Below, piece after piece: positions 46,518 through 58,292 of a stretch of DNA of 64,000 nt. The DNA comes from Panax quinquefolius (lineage: Eukaryota; Streptophyta; Magnoliopsida; Apiales; Araliaceae): NCBI GenBank assembly GCA_020205615.1, contig CM035167.1:27417130-27481129 (forward strand). Direction: 5' to 3'. The stretch's first letter is position 1. Each line of letters begins with the position of its first letter. Below the pieces are notes generated by a model. That model was not told the DNA's origin, made no database searches, and saw only the letters and a list, made by a program, of their open reading frames with translations. Position numbers and translations under genes: made by a program.

Positions 46518-46553
<36 letters not shown>
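46518..46553. repeat. (ATT)n microsatellite
   Basis: A run of TTA/ATT triplets in the D LTR. The D2 LTRs have only short interrupted versions. Confidence 0.95.
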
Positions 46554-46554
<1 letters not shown>

Positions 46555-46745
46555 TAATTCTAAAAGAGTTTGAGAATTAATTAATAAAAGTACTCTCATA
46601 TATTCCTAATAAGATTAGGAGGTAAATTAATTAAGAGAGTTTAATTAATTATTCTTAATAAGATCGAGAACCTAATTAATTAAATGAGTTTAATTAATTA
46701 AAATAAAACTTAATTCCTTATTTATTAAGGAGGGTTGCCTACATC

Positions 46746-46753
46746 TATAAATA
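46746..46753 (+). promoter_or_regulatory. Putative TATA box in D 5' LTR
   Basis: TATAAATA in ACATCTATAAATAAGAGG. The same site is kept in D2 at 50034-50041 and 57402-57409. Confidence 0.65.
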
Positions 46754-47182
46754 AGAGGATTCTTATTATGGGTGTTGGTTGACACTTTCACAAAATACGT
46801 GAATACGTAATTCCAATAGTTAAGAGAGTACACCCTTTTCTATGAGAGATAGAAAAATTAGAGTTTTGCCAAATACCCATCTTCTTCCTTAGTAGATCAC
46901 CTTTACAGGCCAAACACTTGGGTGGCTAACATTGATCAAAGGAAAGAACCAAACCCGGTGGATTCAAGTTGAACACAAAAAGGATTCGAGGTGAACTTGT
47001 ACCTGAGGAAGCTCAAATCTTCAAAGGTATAATTCTTGTTCTTTATCTTTTCGTTTAATTAATAATTGTGCATAAAGAATGATCCGGGTATATGGTTTGT
47101 AAAATTTTGAAACTCTATTTTATCATGCTTCTGCTTACTTTGTGCAATTTGATTGCGTTCATGAATATTACAAACCTAACAG

Positions 47183-47194
47183 TGGTATCAGAGC
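47183..47194 (+). other. Primer-binding site of D (tRNA-iMet)
   Basis: TGGTATCAGAGC one base after the LTR end. Confidence 0.92.
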
Positions 47195-48596
47195 CAAACC
47201 TTTATGCGAATTATTAATTTTTTTGATTTGATATGTATGTTGATATGTGTTTAGAACAATTTAATTGGGCATAATTTGTTGTATAAAATTTATTAAAAAA
47301 AATATATTCACAAAGCTTGTTTTAAAAACCGGTACTGTGATTCGTTGAGTCCGTGTAATTTTTTTTTAATTAATCAATTATGAGCATTGATTTCATTATA
47401 AAAAAATAAAATAAGGACTAGTTCGGTTAATATATATGTGAATCACAAAGCAGTTTATTCATATTCTTAATATATATATCTATTTAATAAAATACAACTG
47501 ATTTTGAATTTTCAGCTCACCTTAATAAATCATCTAGGCCGTCCAAAGTTTGGGATAAATCACACCATCCATGTAGTGCCGGAGGCACGGGACCCAACTA
47601 GTATATATATATGGTAAGATGATGTATATTTTGCGAATCAGGGAGTAATAATCATATATTCACGCAGAATCACGGTTTTTCCATAACATGATCCTGTATC
47701 ATGATTCCTTCTATTTATATATATATATATATATATTATATATAATAGTTATATATGTATATATATATATATATATAATATTCTTAATTATTTTATAATT
47801 AAAATAAAAAGTTTATTTTAATCTTAAAATTGTATTTCATGCTAACTAATTAGAGTTGGAATTAGATTCCATGATAACTAATTGGAGTTGAAATTGGATT
47901 TCATGTTTCCTTAAATAAAGGAGTTTATTTAGATATGGAATACGATTTCATATTATTCAAAATAAAGGAGTTTATTTGTGAATATGAAAGAAAATCTGTG
48001 TTTCCTTAAATAAAGGAGTTTATTTAGATATGGAATAAGATTTCATATTATTCAAAATAAAAGAGTTTATTTGTGAATAAAAGAAAATTCGTGTTTCCTT
48101 AAATAAAAAGTTTATTTAGATAAGAAATAAGATTTCATATTATTCAAAATAAAAGAGTTTATTTGTGAATAGGAAAGAGAATCAAGTGTTCCTTTAATAT
48201 AGGAGTTTTTTTACTTGGAATTGGATTCCATAATTAATTAAAATAAATGAGTTTATTTTGATTAAAGATTTTGATTAAAATAAAATAGTTTATTTTATTC
48301 AAAATTGGATAAATTAAAATAAAAGAGGTTTATTTTGATTTAAATTTGGATTAAAATAAAAGAGTTTATTTTGATTCAAAATTAGATTTTATCTTAACTA
48401 AATTTGCCCATTAAATAATATCAATATATATATTGAATGTTTATTATTCATGAGATGAATGTTATTTATTGATGCATATGGTGATCTGTATGATAATAAA
48501 AGGGATTGATTATGGACTATTGATCAATGTGATTGAATTTTATTTTAGTTGGATGCTTGAATGTATGTGTTTTATTAAATGAGGTCGGCGTACATT
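47195..48596 (+). other. Untranslated leader of D
   Basis: Non-coding. It holds TA runs (47718-47778) and an array of AAATAAA-NGAG-TTTATTT hairpins inside an imperfect tandem repeat of roughly 110 bp (about 47905-48180, near three copies). Confidence 0.75.
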
Positions 48597-50474
48597 TGAA
48601 AGTAGTATGCACACAAGCCAATCATGTTTGATGATAAAGCATATACTTTGTAACAATCTTATTCATTTATTAATAAAAGTATTAATTTATTAAAGGCTTT
48701 TAATTATCTACATGATCTTTGTTTTATAATATGTGATAAACCCATAGTTTTAAGCAATGCTTTTAGAATAATGATGATGATCATTTTAATGAGATCTAAA
48801 TTCTTTGAAAGCTTAAAACTAAAATAGTTCCCAATCGTTGGATTACTAAATTGGGGATTAGTGAATCCGGATAGATTGGTACATACGTTGCTTGCTTTCA
48901 TTGGATGAGGATGATTGATCTCATGATCATTTGTGTGGAACACTACTAAAAGCAAGTATGTAGGTGCTTATTAGAGAATAAGTTCATTTGAGCGTGGCTC
49001 GCTAAGGAATACCTAATGGAGTTTTATTTGCCTGTCAATAGGAATTCTTGTAGTGATAGTAGTACAAGTGATCCTTGGACTTGAGATCATCATAGTATCT
49101 TGTGTATGATGAGTTATACTTTGACTTATTCCTTAAGACCCTTAGGGTATATCAAAGGGTATGTTTGGGTATAATAAGTTGTACATGGAGATAATGTATG
49201 ATCAATAAAGAATCTACCACTTCTAATAAAGAAGAGAAATGTCCTATGTGATTCGATAAATGACAACCCAGTAGTCCTTGGCCAAGGCAGAATGAAATTA
49301 GAAAGGAGTTTCTAATTTGCATTATTTGGAGTTGTGCATTTAAGGATCGAAATACATATAATTAAATAAAATAAGACTTGTGATAATTCCATATCTTATA
49401 TTTAATTGGGAACATTGTATGGTGGAAGGATTGAATTATACGGTAACTATTTACTCAAAGGTTCTTTTATGATTAATGTTGAAATCTATATTATACGGAA
49501 AAGTCGTTGATCATTAGGAGAGGCTTATCCCTATTGTAGAATAAATATTATTTATTTAAATAAATAAATTATTTAATTTATTTATTTAAATAAGATTAAA
49601 ATTATTCTAATTGATTTATTCACAACGGTTTAATATGGAGAACCTAAAGGTCACACCATAAAAGGAAGAATAATTATTTAAGAAGTTAATGGCATAATCG
49701 TAATAATATGTTATGTATATTTAATTTAATCTATGGTGATAGAATAAATTAAATAGCTTAATATTATTATTTAATATTTTAGAAATATTAAATATAAATT
49801 AATAAGAGGAGTCTTATTAATATTATTACAATTATTATTATTTTAATTTCTAAAAGAGTTTAGGAATTAATTTAATATAAGTACTCTCATTTATTCTAAT
49901 AGGATTAGGAGGAAAATTAGTTAAAGGAGTTTAATTAATTATCCCTAATAAGTTTAAAGCTTAATTAATTAAAAGAATTTAATTAATTAAATAAAACCCA
50001 ATTCCTTAATTGTTAAGGTGGGTTGCCCACATCTATAAATAAGAGGAGTCTTATTATGGGTGATGGGGTTGTTGACTTTTACTAATACGTAATAATTCCA
50101 ATTTGTTGGAGAGTACGCCCTTTCTATAGAGATAGAAAACTAGGGTTGAGCCAAACACCCCTTCTTCTTGAATCTTTATTTTTCCTTGGTGGATCACCTC
50201 TAGAGGCCAAACACTTGGGTGGCTAACGTTGATCAAAGGAAGGAACCAAACCCGGTGGATTCAAGTTGAACGCGGAAAAGGATTGGAGGTGAACTTGTAC
50301 CTGAGGAAGCTCGATCTTCAAGGGTATGATTCTTATTCGTTATCTTTTTCGTTTAATTAATAATTATGCATAAAGGGTGATCCGGGTATATGGTTTGTAA
50401 ATTTTTTAAACTATGATTTTACTTTAGCTAATTTATGCAATTTGATTGCGTTTTTGAATATTACAAACCTAACA
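48597..50474 (+). repeat. 5' LTR of D2
   Basis: TGAAAGTAG...CCTAACA, nearly identical to 55976-57846, with a TATA box at 50034-50041. The minus-strand ORF 50054-50236 recurs in the other LTR only because the LTRs are copies. Confidence 0.92.
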
Positions 50475-50475
50475 G

Positions 50476-50487
50476 TGGCATCAGAGC
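50476..50487 (+). other. Primer-binding site of D2 (tRNA-iMet)
   Basis: TGGCATCAGAGC, one change from canonical. Confidence 0.88.
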
Positions 50488-50989
50488 CAAACCTTTATGC
50501 GAATTATTAATTATTTTAATTTGATATGTATATTGATGTGTTTTGAACAATTTAATTGGGCATAATTTTATTGTATAAAATTTATTAAAAAAAAAACGCT
50601 AAATGCTAATCCGTAAATTTGAAATTGAGATTTTCATTATCAAGGGAAGCAATTTGGTATACGGAAATCGAGAAATCGTGACCACCAATACACGGAAATC
50701 ACGGTACATTGATTTTTCAAAAGCCACGGTTTTTTTATTTTGCATGGATTGGCATGATTGGCGTGGCTTATTTTTTTTTTAAAAGGAGTCACCAGATTTT
50801 TTTTTTTTTTAAGGTAATGCTGCAAGTGATGGTTGATTCATAAGATACAACAGGATGCCAAGATATACCTTAAGGGTAATAGTTACCATATTTTTTTATT
50901 TTTTTTTCAAAGGAAGTATGTCACGTGATTAACAAATTATTTTTTTTTTTACGTGCCACACGGTTCGGTTAATATATACGGCTAATAAT

Positions 50990-51024
<35 letters not shown>

Positions 51025-51043
51025 ATTCTTACTTATTTTATAA

Positions 51044-51570
51044 TTAAAATAAAAGGTTTATTTTAATTTTAAAATAAAAAGTTTATTTTAATTTTAAAAT
51101 AATAGTTTATTTTAATTTTAAAATTAGAATTTCATGCTAACTAATTAGAGTTGGAATTAGATTCTATGATAACTAATTGGAGTTGAAATTGGATTATATT
51201 TTTCCTTAAATAAAGGAGTTTATTTAGATATGAAATAAGATTTCATATTATTCAAAATAAAGGAGTTTATTTGTGAATAGGAAAGAGAATCCTAGTTTCC
51301 TTAAATAAAGGAGTTTATTTAGATATGAAATAAGATTTCATATTATTCAAAATAAAGGAGTTTATTTGTGAATAGGAAAGAATATCGTGTTTCCTTTAAT
51401 AATAATAATTTTTTTTATATGGAATTGGATTCCATAATTAATTAAAATAAAGGAGTTTATTTTGATTAAAATTTTGATTAAAATAAAATAGTTTATTTTA
51501 TTCAAAATTGGATAAATTAAAATAAAATAGTTTTATTTTGATTTAAATTTGGATTAAAATAAAGGAGTTT
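51044..51570 (+). repeat. Array of AT-rich hairpins with NGAG or short loops (D2 leader)
   Basis: Examples are TAAATAAA-GGAG-TTTATTTA at 51207-51226 and AAATAAA-GGAG-TTTATTT at 51255-51272. The 51044-51125 part has ATTAAAATAAA...TTTATTTTAAT palindromes. I count at least eight copies. Confidence 0.85.
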
Positions 51571-52343
51571 ATTTTGATTCAAAAATTAGATTTTATACTA
51601 ACTAAATTTGCCCATTAAATGATATCAATATATATATTAAATGTTTATTATTCATAAGATGAATATTATTTATTGATGCATATGATGATGTGTATGATAA
51701 TAAATGGGATTGATTATGGACTATTGACCCGATATGATTGGATTTTATTTTAGTTGGATGCATGAATGTATGAGTTTTATTAAATGGGGTCTGCGTACCT
51801 CGTCTTCTCTAATTTTTCTTAATGTAAATTCTATCTCCCTCCTATGTACTTCCCTTGGCTAGCGATCGAGGTTTCTATTTATTTTAAAATAGTTTTGTAA
51901 TAGGAATAATTAGAATTAATTTTGAAGAATTGGAGATCAAGGAGCATAAAGCGCTTGAAGACCCATTTGTAATGGAGCAGGGTTTAAATGTAATAGTTAT
52001 ATTTAAATATTATTTCTTGCACCCCTAGGGTTTGACCTTTTGGTTCACTTGGTGGCTCTAGTGAACCAAACTAGAATAAAAGTCCATAATCAATCCGAAG
52101 GTAGAATATAGTATTCTATATGTGCATGCTTATACTATATATATAATATATATTATGCAAATATGCTTCGCATGTTAATTAATATATAGCATATTTTATA
52201 TATATATATGAAATGCCGCTAAACAAGATGAGACAAATTAATAACAAAACCCTCAAAATTTTTTTATATTAAGTCCTAAGCGTTCAAAGATATTTGGAAT
52301 ATCGAGCGTAAGCCTTTCTAGCATGATAAAATTAATAGAGTAT

Positions 52344-52662
52344 TAAATATTTAATATGAGTTTGTTGTGTCACCACAAGGCAAGTATTAAGTATTTAAGA
52401 TGTTAATTTATCACATTTGATGCTTATAAAGAAAATTGAACAATATTATTTTGTTGTGTCACCACAAGGATGATATTTTCTTTTTGAATATATAGAGTGC
52501 TAGGTTGGACTTAACTTGGATAATTTTGATTCGGATGTGCCACCACTTGATCAAAATAATCTAAGAGGCAAAAGAAAAGGAGTTGCATAGTTGATGTAAT
52601 TGACAAAAGTTGTCTACCTATTTATTTATATATAGTTTGTTGTGTCACCACAAGGCTATATA
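52344..52662 (+). repeat. Four hairpins with a shared TGTGYCACCAC core and different flanking stems
   Basis: The cores lie at 52362-52380, 52451-52469, about 52533-52549 and 52636-52655. Flanking arms: TAAATATTTAATA/TATTAAGTATTTA (13 pairs, one G-T); AATATTAT/ATGATATT (one G-T); ATTTTGAT/ATCAAAAT; TATATAG/CTATATA. They lie just upstream of gag. Confidence 0.85.
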
Positions 52663-52857
52663 CATTTGAAATGGGATCCTTATTCTCACTAGCAAATCTT
52701 TAATTAGATTTTTTAGAACTATATAAGTGAGGTAATATAGTTTGAAGAAAATAGTGGGAGATACCAATTTAAAACAAGACCTAAATTATTTTGGTAATTA
52801 ATAAAAGAATGTATGTTAAAATGTTGTTAATTACAAATTCATTTACAGAATTTTACA

Positions 52858-53640
52858 ATGTCTAAATTACTATCACTGCGAAGCATATTAGATGCTATTT
52901 AATCGGGCCGAATTAAACGGATTGGTTAAGGAATTTGAGAATAGTTCTCATGGTGAAAAGCTATCTTATGTCATAATCGCCTATCCTGCAATGGTTGCGA
53001 GACAATGCCTCGAGGAAGACATTGCTACTTTTAGAAAGTGGCAAGATGATGACACTGATTGGCTCGATGCATCATGCTCGCATCCATGAGTAACAAGCTT
53101 GACGTCGACATGAAACTATGGATGCTCTTACTATATTCCCTGCACATCAAGTAGTTAATGGTGAGGAAAGTAGGGTGATAGATATCGGATATCTAAGGAG
53201 CTCTTAGATCTAGAATGGCCAATGGCACTATATATGCAGATAAAAAAGGATCTTAACATAATCAATTTGATTGATCAATTAGGACAACGAGGTTTTGTCT
53301 TGGATGGAGAGTTGAGCCAAGATTTGATCTTGCACTCAATCCAGGACTCCTTTCACAATTGTTGTGAAATTTTCATATGAACAAGCTAGATATCGGCCTC
53401 ATTGATTTGCTTAACATGTTGAAAATGTTGAGAGTGACTTTCCAACCAAGAAAAACAAAGTCTTCTTGGTAGGGGCCAAAGGATCTTTTGAAAAGAAGAG
53501 CGATTCAAAGAAGGTAAATAGAAAGGCATAAACAAAGGATAATAAGAACAAAAGCGTCTGAGATAGCAAAGGAGTTTGCTTCCACTACAATAAGCTTTGG
53601 ACCTTTGGAAAGAAAGCTGCGAGAAGCATCTTGCAGAGGC
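52858..53640 (+). pseudogene. gag of D2 (copia type)
   Basis: ATG at 52858 (MSKLLSLRSILDAI) stops quickly. The frame 52892-53089 continues the copia gag pattern (a -KLSYVI- segment and a W-x-D-D-D motif), ending at 53089. Homology then runs over several frames with FHMNKLDIGLIDLLNMLK at about 53368-53420 and a Lys-rich part near 53460-53560. No intact CCHC knuckle is left. Confidence 0.75.
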
Positions 53641-53659
53641 TAACCAAAGAAGCTTAGTG

Positions 53660-54120
53660 AAGTTTGATTTACAAATCTGATTTTGTTCATGATTGAAATA
53701 AATTTTTCTTTAAGTCAAGGTTCTACTTGGGTATTGGATACCGACTTTGGTTATCATAAATATAGATTTATGAATGGACCAAGAAGAAGTAGAAAGCTAA
53801 ACAAAGATAAATAATCTTATGTGTGGGAAATGAAGCAAAGGTTGCTACATTAGCCATAGAAACTTATAGTTTAGCAATGCCTATGGGCAAGTCTATTAAG
53901 TCAATAAGTTGTTATTGTATTCCAGTTCTTGTTAAAAATATTATTTCCATTTTATTGTTGGACAATAAAATTTTTGGTATTATAATTAAGAACAATTGTT
54001 GTTCTATTTATAATAATAATGTTTTGTATAGAACTGGAATATTACTTAATAAATTTTGTATACTTGACTTACATGAAAATAATTTTGCATATTGAACAAA
54101 TTAGTATAAGAAAAGGAGAT
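53660..54120 (+). pseudogene. Protease and pre-integrase region of D2
   Basis: The frame 53823-54095 reads VGNEAKVATLAIETYSL...CYCIPVLVKNIISI...YRTGILLNKFCILDL, the usual sequence after the copia protease active site. The active site itself (expected near 53730, WVLDT-type) is damaged. Confidence 0.75.
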
Positions 54121-54840
54121 GATCATTCAAAGAGTTGAATGTATGTATTTGAAGAAATACAAGTGTGAATTATTTGAAAGGTTCAAAAAAAAAAAATAAA
54201 AAAAAATTCAGAAGTGAAACAAATTGACAAAGTATTAAGATTCTTTGATTAGATCAAGGAATAAATACTTGTGCAATAAGTTTCTAAATCATCTCAAATG
54301 GTTTTCTCATAATGGAAACATCGATACTGTAATAATTGATTGATGTATACGAATGGAAAAAATCGTACCTTGTTGGACATAGTGCGGTCCATAATGATTT
54401 TACCAACATTCCGGTATCCTTACAGGGTTATGTCCTAGAAATGGAAATTTGCATATCTACGGAAAATGGTAACCTCAAAATCCGGCCCCAAGACTCCATA
54501 AAAGTTATGGATGGGGAGGATTCTAATCTTAAGTATGTTAAGATAAGGGGTTGTCAACTTATGTGAAAAGGTTTCAAAGGATAAGCTTGGGACAAGATTT
54601 GACAAGTCTGATTTGTGGGACATCCTAAAGTAAGTTTAGGGTATATGTTCTATAATCCTACTTAGCAAAAGGTGTTTGTTTTGAAACACGCCTTCTAAGA
54701 TAAATGTGTTTATTATTGAAGGGGCTAGTGGGAGGATAATAGATCTTGAAAAGTTTAAGAACCACAAAACACTATAAGTCAAATAAGAGGAACTATAGAT
54801 GAAGACTGTTGTACCACAACCGAATCGTAAATACGGAATA
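54121..54840 (+). pseudogene. Degenerate mid-pol of D2
   Basis: I cannot align this stretch confidently. It has an A-rich run (54186-54208) and a frame at 54336-54566 without a recognisable domain. The integrase HHCC and DDE motifs are not visible, so integrase is probably deleted. Confidence 0.4.
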
Positions 54841-55203
54841 AATCAGAAGATACCTAGGAGGTATGGATTCATCATAGATGATGATGATGAGGTACACATC
54901 ATAGAAGATGATGATCCGATTACATACGATGAGGTAAGTGTTATGACACTCAGAGAAATGGATTGAAGCAAGTTTCTCAAATATGGAACATTCGTTTTAA
55001 TGAGGCAATCAAAAGAGTTTGATTTTATCAAAAATAAGAATGAACCTAGTGTGTACAAAAGGGTCAGTGGGAGCATCGTGACATTCCTAGTACTATATGT
55101 TGATATACTACGGATGAGGAATAACTTATCAATGCTACAATCAGAAAAGATAAAGTTGTCTAAACATTCCTCCATGAATGATTTGGAAGAGTATCTTAAT
55201 TAG
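54841..55203 (+). pseudogene. Reverse transcriptase remnant of D2
   Basis: The linker with RRYGFIIDDDDEVHIIEDDD and PITYDEV (54859-54935) is followed by 55000-55203: KNEPSVYKRVSGSIVTFLVLYVDI, where the usual YVDD box reads YVDIL, then LSKHSSMNDLEEY. The RT middle part is missing, so the linker and palm fragments are joined by a deletion. Confidence 0.8.
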
Positions 55204-55399
55204 GGATATAAATCTATATAGATAGATTTAAAAGGATGCTCGACTTAACCCAAGGAGCGTATATTCATTTGATGCTAAAGTCGTTTAGCATGGCAAACTC
55301 CAAGAGATGTCTCATGTTGATGAGCCATGGAGTGTATCTCTCTTAATAGTCCCCACAGACTCCTGAAAAGAGAGGTCGCATGAGTAACAATCATGCATG

Positions 55400-55962
55400 C
55401 AATGAAATGTACGAGACCTGATGTTGATCAGTCATATTATGGAGAAGTTCACTATGAGTCAGTGAAAAACATCTTAAAGTGCTTAACCGGCACTAAGGAT
55501 GTGATCATATTCATGGTGGGTCTTAATTAAAACTAGAGGGCTTATGAGACTCAAGTTTTTCGAGACGAGACCAAGACGAGCGAGAAAAATCCACTTTAAG
55601 GTAAAGGTTACCTTGAGCAGTGAGTGCGATGAATTGGAAAGGTTCCAAGCAGCAAAGAGTTCTTTGGTTTAGTGATAAAGACAAAGTAAATAGCTATAAA
55701 TGAAGGCTACGCATGAGTTAATTGTTTGGATTAAAAGTTCATTATAGAACTAGGAATAGTTCCTAAGTCTCATCTTAGATCTAAACATGTGTTGTGGCAC
55801 TTTCATTTGATTATTAGAATCATTGAAAGATGGGAAATCACTATAGAGATAGTGGACTCTCATGAACAACATTACATATCCATTAATTAAAGCTTATCCA
55901 ACAGCAGGATAATCGTCACTTAGAGAAGAAGAGTATGAGTTACCATGACGATTGGCTTTAGT
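55400..55962 (+). pseudogene. RNase H remnant of D2
   Basis: Scattered over frames: AHELIVWIKS-like and LSLILDLNMCCGTFI, then ESLKDGKSL and VDSHEQHYISI. These match the copia RNase H order (AAKEAVW, CDN region, H-R, ADxxTK). No frame is open throughout. Confidence 0.65.
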
Positions 55963-55975
55963 GCAAGTGGGAGAT
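55963..55975 (+). other. Polypurine tract of D2
   Basis: GCAAGTGGGAGAT directly before the 3' LTR, the usual copia form. Confidence 0.88.
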
Positions 55976-57846
55976 TGAAAGTAGTATGCACACAAGCCAA
56001 TCATGTTTGATGATAAAGCATATACTTTGTAACAATCTTATTCATTTATTAATAAAAAGTATTAATTTATTAAAGGCTTTTAATTATCTACATGATGCTG
56101 TTTTATAATATGTGATAAACCCATAGTTTTAAGCAATGCTTTTAGAATAATGATGATGATCATTTTAATGAGATCTAAATTCTTTGAAAGCTTAAAACTA
56201 AAATAGTTCCCAATCGTTGGATTACTAAATTGGGGATTAGTGAATCCAGGATAGATTGGTACATCGTTGCTTGCTCATTGGATGAGGATGATTGATCTCA
56301 TGATCATTTGTGTGGAACACTAAAGCAAGTATGTAGGTGCTTATTAGAGAATAAGTTCTTTGAGCATTGGCTCGCTAAGGAATACCTAATGGAGTTTTAT
56401 TTTGCTGTCGATAGGAATTCTGTAGTGATAGTAGTACAAGTGATCCTTGGACTTGAGATCATCATAGTATCTTGTGTATGATGAGTTATACTTTGACTTA
56501 TTCCTTAAGACCCTTAGGGTATATCAAAGGGTATGTTTGGGTATAATAAGTTGTACATGGAGATAATGTATGATCGATAAAGAATCTACCACTTCTAATA
56601 AAAGAAGAGAAATGTCTATGTGATTCGATAAATGACAACCCAAAGTAGTCCTTGGCGGCGAGAATGAAATTAGAAAGGAGTTTCTAATTTGCATTATTTG
56701 GAGTTGTGCATTTAAGGATCGAAATACATATAATTAAATAAAATAAGACTTGTGGTAATTCCATGTCTTATATTTAATTGGAACATTGTATGGTGGAAGG
56801 ATTGAATTATACGGTAACTATTTACTCAAAGGTTCTTTTATGATTAATGTTGAAATCTATATTATACGGAAAGTCGTTGATCGCTAGGGAGGCTTATCCT
56901 ATTGTAGAATAAATATTATTTATTTAAATAAATAAATTATTTAATTTATTTATTTAAATAAGATTAGAATTATTCTAATTGATTTATTCACAAACGGTTT
57001 AATATGGAGAACCTAAAGGTCACACCATAAAAGGAAGAATAATTATTTAAGAAGTTAATGGCATAATCGTAATAATATGTTATGTATATTTAATTTAATC
57101 TATGGTGATAGAATAAATTAAATAGCTTAATATTTATTATTTAATATTTTAGAAATATTAAATATAAATTAATAAGAGAGTCTTATTAATATTATTACAA
57201 TTATTATTATTTTAATTTCTAAAAGAGTTTAGGAATTAATTTAATATAAGTACTCTCATTTATTCCTAATAGGATTAGGAGGAAAATTAGTTAAAGGAGT
57301 TTAATTAATTATCCTAATAAGTTTAAAGCTTAATTAATTAAAAGAATTTAATTAATTAAATAAACCCAATTCCTTAATTGTTAAGGTGGGTTGCCCACAT
57401 CTATAAATAAGAGAGAGTCTTATTATGGGTGATGGGGTTGTTGACTTTTACTAATACGTAATAATTCAATTTGTTGGAGAGTACGCCCTTTCTATAGAGA
57501 TAGAAAACTAGGGTTGAGCCAAACACCCCTTCTTCTTGAATCTTTATTTTTCCTTGGTGGATCACCTCTAGAGGCCAAACACTTGGGTGGCTAACGTTGA
57601 TCAAAGGAAGGAACCAAACCCGGTGGATTCAAGTTGAACGCGGAAAAGGATTGGAGGTGAACTTGTACTTGAGGAAGCTCGATCTTCAAGGGTATGATTC
57701 GTATTCGTTATCTTTTTCGTTTAATTAATAATTATGCATAAAGGGTGATCCGGGTATATGGTTTGTAAATTTTTTAAACTATGATTTTACACGTTTCCGC
57801 TAATTTATGAAATTTGATTGCATTTTTGAATATTACAAACCTAACA
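55976..57846 (+). repeat. 3' LTR of D2
   Basis: TGAAAGTAG...CCTAACA, near-identical to the 5' LTR. TATA box at 57402-57409. Confidence 0.92.
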
Positions 57847-58292
57847 ACATCGTCGTCTCTAATTTTTCTTAATATAAATTCTAACTCCCTCTTATGTACT
57901 TCTCCTTGACTGCTGATCAAGGTTTCTATTTATTTTAAATAGTTTTGTAATAGGAATAATTAGAATTAATTTAAAAGAATTGGAGATTAAGGATCAAGGA
58001 GCGCTTGAAGACCCGTTTGTAATGGAGCCCGGGTTTAAATGTAATAGTTATATTTAAATATTAATTCTTGCACCCCTAGGGTTTGACCTTTTGGTTCACT
58101 TGGTGGCTCTAGGGAACCAAACTAGAATAAAAGTCCATAATCAATCTAGGTAGAATATAATATTCTATATGTGCATGCTTATACTATATATATATATATA
58201 TATATTATGCAAATATGCTTTGCATGTTCATTAATATGATGCGTATTTGCATGTTTGCATAATATAATATAATATATATATATATATATATA
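57847..58292 (+). other. Leader of D resumed after D2
   Basis: Colinear with 51797-52210 of D2 (for example GCACCCCTAGGGTTTGACC and TTGGTTCACTTGGTGGC). It ends in TA runs at 58182-58203 and 58263-58296, where E begins. Confidence 0.85.

Larger units (their letters stand above)
45306..47181 (+). repeat. 5' LTR of D (1876 bp)
   Basis: It begins TGAAAGTAGTATGCACAC and ends AAACCTAACA; both are repeated in the two LTRs of D2. It contains an (ATT)n run (46518-46553), a TATA box and hairpins with TGAG-type loops (46673-46700). Confidence 0.92.
50488..52857 (+). other. Untranslated leader of D2 with hairpin arrays
   Basis: About 2.4 kb without coding capacity. Poly-T tracts lie around 50700-50960, a TA run at 50997-51020, AAATAAA/TTTATTT hairpins at 51044-51570, a block at 51797-52210 shared with D, and four TGTGTCACCAC hairpins at 52344-52662. 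Confidence 0.8.
48597..57846 (+). mobile_element. Element D2: decayed Ty1/copia inserted in D
   Basis: LTRs of 1878 and 1871 bp around 5501 bp. The flanks are ACATT (48592-48596) and ACATC (57847-57851), a four-of-five match. The junction GCGTAC...ATCGTCGTCTC is comparable to the unbroken GCGTACCTCGTCTTCTC of D2's own leader at about 51788. The interior has gag, protease and RT/RNase H remnants with the integrase largely lost. Confidence 0.9.
45306..58292 (+). mobile_element. Element D: Ty1/copia, interrupted by D2 and cut off by E
   Basis: It consists of a 5' LTR (45306-47181), an iMet primer site and a leader up to 48596. It resumes at 57847-58292 with sequence colinear with 51797-52210 of D2. 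Its coding region is not in the window; sequence changes to E at a TA run. It inserted in the RT of C. Confidence 0.85.

Noticed and set aside
50054..50236. ORF repeated at 57401-57604
   Set aside because: Identical because the two D2 LTRs are copies; no domain is visible.
52892..53089. Possible small host gene
   Set aside because: Position after the copia leader and the gag-like pattern place it within D2 gag.
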